A stretch of 64,000 nt of DNA, from NCBI GenBank assembly GCA_963716085.1, contig OY970288.1, forward strand, positions 3,658,001 through 3,722,000, written 5' to 3'. The stretch is from Persicitalea sp963716085 (lineage in GTDB: Bacteria > Bacteroidota > Bacteroidia > Cytophagales > Spirosomataceae). The notes below the pieces were generated by a model. It worked only from the letters and a program-made list of their open reading frames with translations, had not been told where the DNA came from and did not search any database. The position numbers were made by a program, and so were the translations under genes. This document shows, piece by piece, positions 48,791 to 57,884 of this stretch; position 1 is the stretch's first letter, and each line of letters begins with the position of its first letter.

Positions 48791-50315
48791 TGGTTTTCAA
48801 AGTGTTTTTCAAAATCAAATAGGGTGGTGTACCAATCCAGAGCGGATTGTACTTGCCTTCGTAGCCATCGGCGGCGGCGCAGTTTCCCAAAATAATGTCA
48901 GTATCGCCATCGCCATCTACATCGCCCGCATCCAGCGTAATCCAGCGGCCCATCGCTGCGCCTTTTACCGTGAAAGCATCGAAGTCGAATGCGCTATCGC
49001 CGACCAAATAAACGAAACTTTCCTGGGGCGTGCGGTCGTAATCGGCAAAAAAGGAGAGGACAGCGATGTCCAGATCGCCGTCCTGGTCGAAGTCCTCAAC
49101 CTTGGCGCGGTAGGCTCCGTTAATGGGGAAAAAGAATTTTTGCTTGAAAATATTCCCGCCTTCGTTCCTGAAAATATAAACGCCGTGGTAGGGTTTCAGG
49201 ATGCGCGAATAGTCGGCATTGTCGCCGCAGACGTAGAGCAAATCCAGGCGACCGTCGCGGTCGAAATCCTGTAAATCGAAGTCCACCGAGCCGTAGCTGG
49301 GCGGGAAGCGTTGTAAAACTACTTCCTCGAAACTTTTTCCTTTTTCATTTACAAAAACTGAAATCCGCTCGTCGCCTTGTCCGAAGAGGGCGACCAGGTC
49401 GGGCCAGCCGTCGTGGTTCCAGTCGGTTGTCAAGCATTTCAATGCACCTGCTTTGGGCGAAATGATGCGTCGTTTATACTTGCCCTGACTGTCTTTTTCC
49501 CAAAAACTGAGACTTCCCCGCAAAAAGCCAAACTCGCAGGTGACGAATTCAACTTGCCCGTCCCTGTTCAAATCTACTTCCAGCGTCTGCGTGGGGCGAT
49601 GCAATCCGGTTAGCAAGGTTTCCGGCTGGTATCGGTTAGTCGCAGGGTTCCGCGATAGGCGGCTAAGCGTTCCGATTTTCTCGGTGCCGGGTGCAATGGT
49701 ACCTATGCCCGTCACGAGGTACCCACCGGAAGCAGAACGGATAATGTCGCTGACGGGCGACTCCTGCGGCAGGCTGTCGATGGGTACTCCCTCGGTAGTT
49801 TTGATAAAAATCTTTTTGGCAATGTTATCCGCCACCCACAATTGCTCATCTTTTTTATCCCAAAAAACGTGGGTCGTGGCGGGCAGCGGTGCGCCTTTGG
49901 CGATCGGGCCGTTGCCTACTTCAAACTGCTGACCGGGCCGCAAGTTTCGCGCTTTGGCAACCAGCTTTTCGGGAGCAAGATTTTCGTAATACGCTTTCAA
50001 AAGCACCCAGTCACTTTCTGAAATCAGGGGCTGAGTGGGGAAACTACCTCCATTCAAGTAATCGTGATAAAAGGATTGGGACGAAGGCGTGGGTACCTCC
50101 GGAAAGTATCCCAGATACACGCCCATAATCGGCAACACGCTCTCTCGCCAGGTAGTTTTATCGAGCAGCGCGGGTTCGGGCGTGAGGTGGCAGCCCGAGC
50201 AGTACTTTTCGGCAAGCTGGCGGCCATGCTGCTCCTCCGCGCTGGGGCCGCAGGAAAGCATCCCTACAGAAATTAGTAGGACACAATGTTTCGCGAAGTT
50301 TGCGCGGAGTTTCAC
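48762..50315 (-). CDS. Cytochrome c-type lipoprotein with FG-GAP/VCBS repeats
   Basis: From the GTG at 50315 the product is 517 residues with a lipoprotein signal peptide ending MLSC. A CSGCH heme motif follows (LAEKYCSGCHLTPEP), then a propeller with FG-GAP-like calcium loops: DWNHDGWPDL, DFDRDGRLDL, DFDQDGDLDI and DVDGDGDTDI. A heme domain joined to a calcium propeller suggests a surface protein acting in redox or binding. A TTG at 50345 is a weak alternative start. The gene overlaps the SGNH-TPR gene and follows the SusC/SusD pair. Confidence 0.82.
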   Translation of the reverse strand: MKLRANFAKHCVLLISVGMLSCGPSAEEQHGRQLAEKYCSGCHLTPEPALLDKTTWRESVLPIMGVYLGYFPEVPTPSSQSFYHDYLNGGSFPTQPLISESDWVLLKAYYENLAPEKLVAKARNLRPGQQFEVGNGPIAKGAPLPATTHVFWDKKDEQLWVADNIAKKIFIKTTEGVPIDSLPQESPVSDIIRSASGGYLVTGIGTIAPGTEKIGTLSRLSRNPATNRYQPETLLTGLHRPTQTLEVDLNRDGQVEFVTCEFGFLRGSLSFWEKDSQGKYKRRIISPKAGALKCLTTDWNHDGWPDLVALFGQGDERISVFVNEKGKSFEEVVLQRFPPSYGSVDFDLQDFDRDGRLDLLYVCGDNADYSRILKPYHGVYIFRNEGGNIFKQKFFFPINGAYRAKVEDFDQDGDLDIAVLSFFADYDRTPQESFVYLVGDSAFDFDAFTVKGAAMGRWITLDAGDVDGDGDTDIILGNCAAADGYEGKYNPLWIGTPPYLILKNTLKTNAKIVAAAP

Positions 50316-50321
50316 AGAGGG
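50289..50321 (-). repeat. Word-like repeat covering the lipoprotein start
   Basis: On the minus strand CTCTGTGAAACTCCGCGC is followed by AAACTTCGCG and AAAC, imperfect repeats of an AAACTnCGCG word. They span the GTG start and encode KLRANFAKH of the signal peptide. Confidence 0.45.
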
Positions 50322-50452
50322 TGCAATAAAACCAAAACCCGACAAAAGTTGCCGGGTTCTGGATAAAAACTACCTAAATGCAAAGTGCATAGAACAATGA
50401 ATTCAAATGAAAGTCGGAGTCCAATATTCACTCATTCAAAATTCAATATTGA

Positions 50453-52225
50453 TTAATAGCCCGCATTCTGCCTGATTACCGAGTTAGCTTCGATTTCATT
50501 TTGCGGAATAGGCTGTGCGTGGTCGGTAGGGGCAAACTCGATGGTACCGCCTCGCACACTCTGGTAAAAGGCAGCTTCCTGCTCGCCGATCATCCAGCGA
50601 CGGACATCGAGCCACCAGTGGCCTTCGCCGTAGAGTTCGGCCCAGCGCTCGTAACGTAGCGGATTGTTGCGCAGCACCGCGTCGGAAGCGTTGGTTGCGG
50701 CAGACAAACTGGCGTAGTCTATGGCTGGGTTGGCCGTGTTGGGGTTAGTCCCGTAGGCGCGTCGCTTTACCTTGTTGATGTACTCCAGTCCTTGGGCAGT
50801 TTTGCCGTTCTTGATAAGCGCCTCGGCGTACAGCAGATAAATGTCGGCCAATCGTATGAAGTAGAAATTGGAACCGTTGTTCATGCTCACGTCCGGCTCG
50901 GTGCCTTTCCGATTGACGAACTTGCGGAAGCTCCACGCATAGAATTCGGGCGGCACGTCCTTGTAAGGCATAATCGGACGAAGGCGTCCGCTGGCGAACA
51001 TAGAGTCCACGTAAGGCTGCTGGGTGCCCGTGAACAGGCGCGGGTCGACCAGCTTGTCTTTGCGGATGGTCATCGACCGCTGGATAAATGCCGGATCGGG
51101 GATTTGTCTCAGGTTATCGATGCCCACGGGCCTGGCGGCGTCGAACCGGGGATTGGCGATCAGCTTCACCTTCGGTTCCTTGTAGCCGTAGCGCTCCAGT
51201 GTTTTGTCGTGCGGGAATACGTTGGACCAACCCGCGCCATCGACCCCGCCTTTGTCGTTCATGAAGCTCGGCGCGATAATCATACCGGTGCTGGAACCCG
51301 CCGAGCGATCGCCCCACGCACCCCACACATTGGTATCGATGTTTTGGTTGATCTCAGAGATCGACTCAGTGTTGTATTCATTGTCGCCATTGAACATTTC
51401 GTTGAAAGTCGAGAAGGGTACCAACTGCTTGCCGCTGTTGTTGATCACCTCAGCCAGAGCGGGCTCGGCCTTCTGCCAGTCGTCGGTGAAGGCGTACGCT
51501 TTGGCGAGCAGGCTTTTTACTCCCCAGGTGCCCACTTTGTACCGCTCGTCGCCCGCCCAGGTTTTACCGGCCAGCAGTTGATCGGCCTTCATCAGATCCG
51601 AGATAATAAAATCCCAAGTCTCGCGCACTGTGGAACGGGGAATCTGGGTAGCAGCAATGGCTTGGGCCACTTCTGTGACAATGGGTATTCCCAGCTTGTC
51701 GCCGCCTTGGCCGTCTTTGATCGTAGCCTCGTTCCAGAATCCGGCCAAGTGCCAGTACATCCACGCTCTGTGGTAGTAGGTCTGTCCTTCGATCAGCTTG
51801 ATCTGAGCTTCCTGACGCTCGGTTACGCCCCGGGCGCGGAAAGTTTCTATTCCTTCCAACACCGTATTGGCGTGCTGCACCCCGCGCCACAGATCGCGCC
51901 AGGTTTGCGTCATGAAGTTGTTGTTGGGTTGGGTGTTGTTCTGGTTCTGATCGTTCCAGAAGGTGGTGCCGAGCCAGGCCTGATCCTGGGTGTGATCGAG
52001 GCTGTAGAACCCTTTGGCGAACAGGTTGTGTCCGTACAATCCAAACGACCGCTGGTTGGCATATAGCCCGTTGGTCATCAGATCGAGGTGTTCCATTGTG
52101 CTGGGAAAATTGGCTGAGGTCAGGCTATTGGGATCCTGGGTTTCCAGGAAGCTTTCCTCGCAAGCGGCCACTACACCCAGCAGCCCCAGCAGCAGGACGC
52201 CTATTTTTATATTCAAGTGTTTCAT
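50453..52225 (-). CDS. SusD/RagB family nutrient-binding lipoprotein
   Basis: The 590-residue protein has a lipoprotein signal peptide ending VVAAC (Cys22), then EESFLETQDPNSL, and the SusD plan of helical repeats and a C-terminal domain (RLADIYLLYAEALIKNG). It ends PIPQNEIEANSVIRQNAGY, a typical closing pattern. It follows susC 2 by 69 bases in an operon led by a sigma/anti-sigma pair. The ligand is unknown. Confidence 0.95.
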   Translation of the reverse strand: MKHLNIKIGVLLLGLLGVVAACEESFLETQDPNSLTSANFPSTMEHLDLMTNGLYANQRSFGLYGHNLFAKGFYSLDHTQDQAWLGTTFWNDQNQNNTQPNNNFMTQTWRDLWRGVQHANTVLEGIETFRARGVTERQEAQIKLIEGQTYYHRAWMYWHLAGFWNEATIKDGQGGDKLGIPIVTEVAQAIAATQIPRSTVRETWDFIISDLMKADQLLAGKTWAGDERYKVGTWGVKSLLAKAYAFTDDWQKAEPALAEVINNSGKQLVPFSTFNEMFNGDNEYNTESISEINQNIDTNVWGAWGDRSAGSSTGMIIAPSFMNDKGGVDGAGWSNVFPHDKTLERYGYKEPKVKLIANPRFDAARPVGIDNLRQIPDPAFIQRSMTIRKDKLVDPRLFTGTQQPYVDSMFASGRLRPIMPYKDVPPEFYAWSFRKFVNRKGTEPDVSMNNGSNFYFIRLADIYLLYAEALIKNGKTAQGLEYINKVKRRAYGTNPNTANPAIDYASLSAATNASDAVLRNNPLRYERWAELYGEGHWWLDVRRWMIGEQEAAFYQSVRGGTIEFAPTDHAQPIPQNEIEANSVIRQNAGY

Positions 52226-52294
52226 TGGTTGTTAGATTATATTTGACGAGTTCAAAAATAGAACGGTTGAAGAGTTTAATTTTAGCCGATGGCC

Positions 52295-55200
52295 TCAGAA
52301 CGACAGATCCAGTCCGACGGATATGAGCCTGGTGCGTGGGAAGGTCGCAATGTTGTCGATACCCCGTGACGTAACGGCGGCATTTCCGTTGCGGTTTACG
52401 TTGGAAGTGATCTCGGGATCGAGTCCCGAATAACCCGTGAACGTCAGCAGGTTCTGGGCCATGAAGTACACCCGGGCGCTGCTTATTCGCAGCGGCTCGA
52501 CAAGCGTCGTCGGCAGATTGTATCCCAGCTGAAGGTTAGTCAGGCGCAGGAAGTCACCCTTCTCGACAAAAAAGTCCGAGGGCCTGGCGTAGTTGTTGTT
52601 AGGGTCACGGACGTAAATCTGCTGCCCTTGGGCATTGGTCCTGAACGTGCCGATGCGCGGCTGGTCGGTCAGACCGCCGTCTCCGAAAAACGAAGTATTG
52701 TACACATCGGCAGTCGTGTTGTAGTCGCCGAAAAAGCTCTGGGTGTAAGCCCTCGCCCCGTTGTACACCTGCGAACCCGCTACTCCCGTAAACTGGGCCG
52801 CCAGGTCGATCCCTTTCCAGCCCAGTCGTATATTGAATCCGTAGTTGGCGGCGGGCCAGGGGTTGCCGATGAACGTTCGGTCATCATTGGTAATGACTCC
52901 GTCCGGGACTCCCTCCGGGCCGCTGATATCTTTATAAATCAGATCACCTTGCCCAGCCCCTCTTTGCGTAATGCCCCGCTCGGTTACGGCGGCATCGCTT
53001 TCGTAGATTCCTTCGGTAACGAAGCCGAAGAACTGCCCGAAGGGCTGACCGACCACAGTCCGCGCCACGCTGGCGTTCCATGCGCCACCCGGGGTATTTT
53101 CGTTGAAAGGCGTGTTATTGACGCCGTCCAGGTTCAGGACTTTGTTGCGGTTGAAGGAAATGTTGGCCGCTATGTTATAGGTAAAATCCTTTTGCTTACC
53201 CCGGTAATCAGCGGCAAGTTCAAGGCCACGGTTCTGAATCTTGCCTACGTTGACAAATGTATTGCCGCTCAGTCCGGCCGATTGGGGAATGGGGACACTG
53301 TACAATACGTCGTTACTCTGCCTGTCGTACCAGTCGACGGTGAGATTCAGGGCGTTGTTCAAAAAGCTGACGTCCATTCCAATATCAGTCTGCTGTACCG
53401 TCTCCCATTTCAGGTCGGTATTGGCCAATTTCAGATCCCGCCCAAAGCCCAGCACGCGGTCGCCGTTGGGAAGGCCCGTGGTATTACGCGGGCCATACGT
53501 GGCGATGTACTGGAAGGTGCCGATGTTGGCGATACCCAGCGTACCGTAGCCGCCGCGTAGCTTGAGGTTGGAGATAAAGGGAACCGACCTCATGAAGTCT
53601 TCTTCGCTGATGCGCCAGCCCGCCGAGAAACCGGGAAATACGCCAAACTTACGACCCGTAGCAAAGCGGTCGGTACCATCGCGCCGAATGTTGACCGTCA
53701 GCAGGTACTTGCCGGCGTAGCTGTAGTTGAGTCGGCCAAACTGCGAGAGCAGTCGGCGAAACGGGAAGTCGCCATAACCGTTGGTTACGAGGCGGCTGCT
53801 GGGATCGGAGCTCAAATCGAAGGAGTTGGCAACGGGGACGACGAAACCCGTGGCGGATGCCTCCAACTGTGTGCCATCCTCGCGGTACACTTCGTAGCCT
53901 GCCAGCGCTTTTAGTTCATGCTTCCCGAACGTTTTATCGTAGGTCAGCACGGCGTTGGCCGTATAGTTCTCGCGGGTTCTCATGGCCTGGTCGTATTGGG
54001 CGTTGGGATTGGCCAGCGAGCCGTAGTTGAATGCCTCGCGGAAACGGGAATTGCGGTTGCCGATTAGCGAGGCGGCGAAAGTTGCCCGCAGGTTCAGGCC
54101 TTTGATGATTTCGTAATCGGCGTACAGGTTGCCCTCGATGGCCGAGCGAATGTCGCTGCGGTGGTTGATGAGTTCGTTGGCCACGGGGTTGGCACCTTCA
54201 AAGTAGCCCCCCACGGGCTGCCGTCCCCAACCGCCGAACGAGTTGTCGGGGTCGCGCACGGCCATGGTCGGTACCGAGCGGAAAGGAAGTCCGTCCAGCT
54301 CGTTGTCGTTGAAACTGGCCCTCCAGATAAACATCGACTCGCCCACTTTCAGCTTCTTGGTCAGCTTGTAGTCGGAGTTGATGCGGAAGTTGAAACGCTG
54401 GAAATCATTGTCGATCACTACGCCGTTTTCCTTTTGGTAGTTTCCCGAGATGTAATAGTTGGCGCGCTCACCACCGCCGGAGGCCGATAGTTGGTAGTTC
54501 TGCTCGGAACCCGCGCGGAAAAGCTGATCCACGTAGTCCACATCGGGTAAGGTGTTGAGGTCACCCCAGGTAGAGGTGTTGCTACCGAAGTTTCGCTTGG
54601 CCTGAACGAAACGGTCACGGTCCAAAAGCGAATAGAGGTTGGTCGGCTCGCGCGAACCCACCCAGGCACTCACGTTGATCGTGGGCTTTTGCTCCCCGCC
54701 GCCGCGCTTGGTCGTGACCAGGATCACACCGCCAGCGGCATCCACCCCGTAAATGGCCGCCGCGCTGGCGTCTTTCAAGACCTCGATCGACTCGATGTCC
54801 TGCACATTAAAGTTAAAGCCGGTGCCCGATACGCGCACGCCGTCCACGATGTAAAGTGGTGGCATCCCGTTGATCGAACCAGGGCCACGGATGATGATGT
54901 CGGCTCCGGCACCCGGCTTGCCGCTTCCTTTGGAAACGACCACACCCGCCGCTCTCCCTTGCAGGGCTTCGTTGACACTGCGCACGGGCAAGCTTTTGAG
55001 CTCTTCGCCACTTACCGAAGATACCGCTCCCGTTAAATCAGAGCGCTTTTGCGTGCCGTATCCCACTACCACTACCTCGCTCAGGCTGCGGTTGTCCACG
55101 ACCAAATTCAGGTCGATCGTCGTGCGGTTGCCGATGGCAACCTCCTGCGACTCGTAGCCGACGTACGAGAAGATGAGCGCCTGCACTTCGTCGGGGACGG

Positions 55201-55702
55201 TCAGCGCGTAGCGGCCATCCACATCGGATACCGTACCAATGTTGGTGCCCTTTGCCACAATACTTACGCCGGGGAGCGGAGCGTTGTCCTCGCTGGAAAG
55301 CACCCGGCCCGTGATGCGCTTATCGACAAATGCCGCCGCTGGGGCCGCCACTTGTTGGCTCGTCTGAGCGCGAGTCGTTTCGGGTTGTTTATTGATGAGA
55401 ATAGTGTTCTGGTACACCTTATAGCGCAGCCCCAGTGGTTGGAGCAAATCGCTCAGCACCGAAGAGAGCGGGTTATCGCTAACGCTCAGCGTTACCCGGC
55501 GGTCGGCCCGGATGACCTGTGAGCTGTACATGAATTTAACCTTGGTTTTTCGCTCGATTTGGGAGAGCACACGATTGAGCGCCTGCTGACTGACGTCCAG
55601 CGATACGCGCTTCGACAGAATTTCCTGCCCCGCACTTGGCGTGGCTTGAGCGATACCCAGGCAAAGCGCCATGAGCAGCGTTTGGGTAAACGATATTTTC
55701 AT
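52295..55702 (-). CDS. SusC/RagA TonB-linked transporter with STN domain
   Basis: From the ATG at 55702 the product is 1135 residues with a signal peptide (ending SAGQ). An STN signalling domain follows (about residues 35-105, with ALNRVLSQIERKTKVKFMYS), then a carboxypeptidase-like domain, VVVGYGTQKRSDLTGAVSSV, a plug and a beta-barrel. The STN domain fits control by the adjacent FecR/sigma pair. It imports an unknown nutrient with SusD. The ATG at 55744 is a possible but less natural start. Confidence 0.95.
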   Translation of the reverse strand: MKISFTQTLLMALCLGIAQATPSAGQEILSKRVSLDVSQQALNRVLSQIERKTKVKFMYSSQVIRADRRVTLSVSDNPLSSVLSDLLQPLGLRYKVYQNTILINKQPETTRAQTSQQVAAPAAAFVDKRITGRVLSSEDNAPLPGVSIVAKGTNIGTVSDVDGRYALTVPDEVQALIFSYVGYESQEVAIGNRTTIDLNLVVDNRSLSEVVVVGYGTQKRSDLTGAVSSVSGEELKSLPVRSVNEALQGRAAGVVVSKGSGKPGAGADIIIRGPGSINGMPPLYIVDGVRVSGTGFNFNVQDIESIEVLKDASAAAIYGVDAAGGVILVTTKRGGGEQKPTINVSAWVGSREPTNLYSLLDRDRFVQAKRNFGSNTSTWGDLNTLPDVDYVDQLFRAGSEQNYQLSASGGGERANYYISGNYQKENGVVIDNDFQRFNFRINSDYKLTKKLKVGESMFIWRASFNDNELDGLPFRSVPTMAVRDPDNSFGGWGRQPVGGYFEGANPVANELINHRSDIRSAIEGNLYADYEIIKGLNLRATFAASLIGNRNSRFREAFNYGSLANPNAQYDQAMRTRENYTANAVLTYDKTFGKHELKALAGYEVYREDGTQLEASATGFVVPVANSFDLSSDPSSRLVTNGYGDFPFRRLLSQFGRLNYSYAGKYLLTVNIRRDGTDRFATGRKFGVFPGFSAGWRISEEDFMRSVPFISNLKLRGGYGTLGIANIGTFQYIATYGPRNTTGLPNGDRVLGFGRDLKLANTDLKWETVQQTDIGMDVSFLNNALNLTVDWYDRQSNDVLYSVPIPQSAGLSGNTFVNVGKIQNRGLELAADYRGKQKDFTYNIAANISFNRNKVLNLDGVNNTPFNENTPGGAWNASVARTVVGQPFGQFFGFVTEGIYESDAAVTERGITQRGAGQGDLIYKDISGPEGVPDGVITNDDRTFIGNPWPAANYGFNIRLGWKGIDLAAQFTGVAGSQVYNGARAYTQSFFGDYNTTADVYNTSFFGDGGLTDQPRIGTFRTNAQGQQIYVRDPNNNYARPSDFFVEKGDFLRLTNLQLGYNLPTTLVEPLRISSARVYFMAQNLLTFTGYSGLDPEITSNVNRNGNAAVTSRGIDNIATFPRTRLISVGLDLSF

Positions 55703-55827
55703 AGTTCTCCAAATCACCTTTAGGAGATGAGTAGTTATTTGCATAGCTTTAAAGGTTTTTGTTAAAAAGGTTTGGCAAAAACAAGTGTCACTGATTAGGC
55801 TAAATCCAAAACAGTGACCGTTTCATC

Positions 55828-55861
55828 GAGCCGATGGGGTACCAGCCCGTCGGCTCTTTTT
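55828..55861 (+). terminator. Plus-oriented hairpin with T-run in the fecR-susC gap
   Basis: An 11-bp stem with one G-T pair (GAGCCGATGGG with CCCGTCGGCTC) and a 7-base loop is followed by TTTTT on the plus strand. Both neighbouring genes are on the minus strand, so its T-run points opposite to them. Confidence 0.6.
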
Positions 55862-55923
55862 GTAAAATTTCTAAGTCTTTCTTCACACAGTTTTATGGGT
55901 TTATAGGTTAGCGATAGGTTGAT

Positions 55924-57033
55924 TCAATTACAGCCGGAGCCACTCACAACCACCTGTCCATCCACGATTTCGTAACTGGCGTGAATGGTCTCGCAGATCA
56001 AGCCGAGTTGCACTTTAAAGGGGGTGTCGGTCAGGGTGGCGTTCAGGGTGCAATTTTTGAAAACGGCTTCGTCGTAGACGATGGAAATCCCGTAGGTTTT
56101 TTCCAACTGTGAAAATACCCGGCTGATGGGCGTTTCTTCAAACACCAGTTCGTCGGACTGCTCCGGCTGGTGCAATACAATGGGGGCTTCTACAATACTC
56201 TTCATCAAATCACCCTTTCTCACGTCGTAGGAGGCATGCTGATTGGGGAGTAGCACCACGGCATTGTCTAGCTTTTTCTTATCAAAATTCTTGCGCTTCG
56301 ATACGGACACCTTGCCACTTAGTACCGACACCTCCGTCTGACTTCCCAGCCGAAAGACTTTGAACCGTGTCCCTAACACCCGGGCCACCAATTGGTCGGC
56401 GTACACGATGAAGGGGCGGTCGGGCTGATGCGAAATGTCGAACTCCGCATCGCCGCGCAGATGAACCGTGCGCTCCAATTTGCCGAAGTCCGCCGGATAC
56501 AGCAGCACGGAGCCGGGCTCCAGCGCCACCTTACTGCTGTCGCTCAATGTGTACGTCTGCGCGGTTGTTTGTTCATTTTTTATCTGTAAAAAAGAGGTAG
56601 TCGCCAAATCGACGAATTCCCGAAGGTTCGTGGCGGCCAGCGGTTGTTGCGCCTTACCGTCCAGCCAGGCATACGCCCCGAAGAACGCAAGCAAAGCTAC
56701 CGTAGCGGCGACTCCCCAAAGCCAAAGCGATTTGGTTTTAGGCTCCGGCTCCTCTTCAATCAGGTCGTTTCCGACGGTAACCGTAGCATTGATTCGCTGC
56801 CAAAGGGCTTCCACTTTTTCCTTGGGTAGCCGCACCAGCGCGTAGTTCCGCTTTCCGTCGGCCAACGTTTTCACGATAGCCTGCGCCTCTTGCAAAACAT
56901 CCTGGCGATCGGGATTCTTACGCTGCCATTCCGACCAGAACTGCTCAGTGGAAACCGTGGGATTCAGACAGCTTTCCAGAAAGAAGTCATCTACCACGAA
57001 TTCACCGATACTGAATTTTCTATAGGGGGACAT
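55924..57033 (-). CDS. FecR-type anti-sigma factor
   Basis: From the ATG at 57033 the product is 369 residues. A short cytosolic part with a sigma-binding region (DDFFLESCLNPTVSTEQFWS) is followed by one membrane helix (LWGVAATVALLAFFGAYAWL), a FecR domain (RTVHLRGDAEFDISHQPDRP) and a DUF4974 domain near the end. It should hold the neighbouring sigma factor until the STN domain of SusC signals that its ligand is bound. Confidence 0.93.
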   Translation of the reverse strand: MSPYRKFSIGEFVVDDFFLESCLNPTVSTEQFWSEWQRKNPDRQDVLQEAQAIVKTLADGKRNYALVRLPKEKVEALWQRINATVTVGNDLIEEEPEPKTKSLWLWGVAATVALLAFFGAYAWLDGKAQQPLAATNLREFVDLATTSFLQIKNEQTTAQTYTLSDSSKVALEPGSVLLYPADFGKLERTVHLRGDAEFDISHQPDRPFIVYADQLVARVLGTRFKVFRLGSQTEVSVLSGKVSVSKRKNFDKKKLDNAVVLLPNQHASYDVRKGDLMKSIVEAPIVLHQPEQSDELVFEETPISRVFSQLEKTYGISIVYDEAVFKNCTLNATLTDTPFKVQLGLICETIHASYEIVDGQVVVSGSGCN

Positions 57034-57160
57034 GCGCGCGGGAGGTTTCACTCGTATAGATACCAAAGCGATCTTTGGGTACTCACAAGAATTGAATTTT
57101 TTTTAAAAAAATGTGAAATTAACTAATCGCGAGAGGGCGAAATAGGGTAATAACCTTGAA

Positions 57161-57754
57161 TCAGAGAAATTTGAGCAGATAAAGAACCAGCAGGGTGGTG
57201 CCCACATCGAAGTGCCTGCGCAGGGCTTCAATCGCACGGTGAAGGAGATTTTTGGCCGATTGAGGATTCATGCCGAGGAGTTCGGCGATCTGCTGATGGG
57301 AGAGGTCCTCGTAAAACTTGAGGCGTATGATTTCCTGCTGCCTTGGGCTGAGCTCGCTCAGGTGCAGGTCGAGCTGCTGATGAAGCGCGGTAAGGATCGA
57401 CTCGTCGTCGCGGCTTTCAGCGTGGCTCGAAATCAGATCCAGGAAAGATTCGGGTCGTGATACCAACTGTCGCTTGCTTACCTTCGAGTGACGAATAAGG
57501 CGGTTCTTTAATGATCGAAGCAGGTAGAATTTGATGGAGTCGGTATCACCCAACCGCGCCCTTTTCTGCCAGAGGTCGGAGAATAGGTCGTGAATAAGAT
57601 CCATGACGGTGGTTTCGTCCTCGGAGAAGGAATAGCCGTAACGAAAAAGTATTTGGACGTACTGTCGATAGATGAACTCAAAGGCCGCCCTGTCGCCCTG
57701 CCTCATCGAGCGCCAGGTAGTCAGATCATCCGTATGGGCAAAGGATGGTGTCAT
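57161..57754 (-). CDS. ECF RNA polymerase sigma-70 factor
   Basis: The 197-residue protein has sigma region 2 (DLIHDLFSDLWQKRARLGDT) and region 4 (LSPRQQEIIRLKFYEDLSHQ, then QIAELLGMNPQSAKNLLHRA), as in the Bacteroidota FecI-like ECF group. It should direct transcription of the SusC/SusD operon downstream. It is followed on the minus strand by its anti-sigma gene, with a gap of about 127 bases. Confidence 0.94.
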   Translation of the reverse strand: MTPSFAHTDDLTTWRSMRQGDRAAFEFIYRQYVQILFRYGYSFSEDETTVMDLIHDLFSDLWQKRARLGDTDSIKFYLLRSLKNRLIRHSKVSKRQLVSRPESFLDLISSHAESRDDESILTALHQQLDLHLSELSPRQQEIIRLKFYEDLSHQQIAELLGMNPQSAKNLLHRAIEALRRHFDVGTTLLVLYLLKFL

Positions 57755-57884
57755 ATCCTTTCGTCAGTTGTGTGTGGATTGTCTGCCAAAGAATTTTTTC
57801 GGCTGACAAAACGTTTTCAAACCCTAAGATAGATATCTCAAAGCCAAAATTTCAATTTATCTGTAAATAACCATAAAACGCCAC

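Noticed and set aside
50792..52066. Open plus-strand frame of 424 codons
   Set aside because: It lies wholly antisense to the SusD gene, whose family match is certain; the antisense translation shows no domain.
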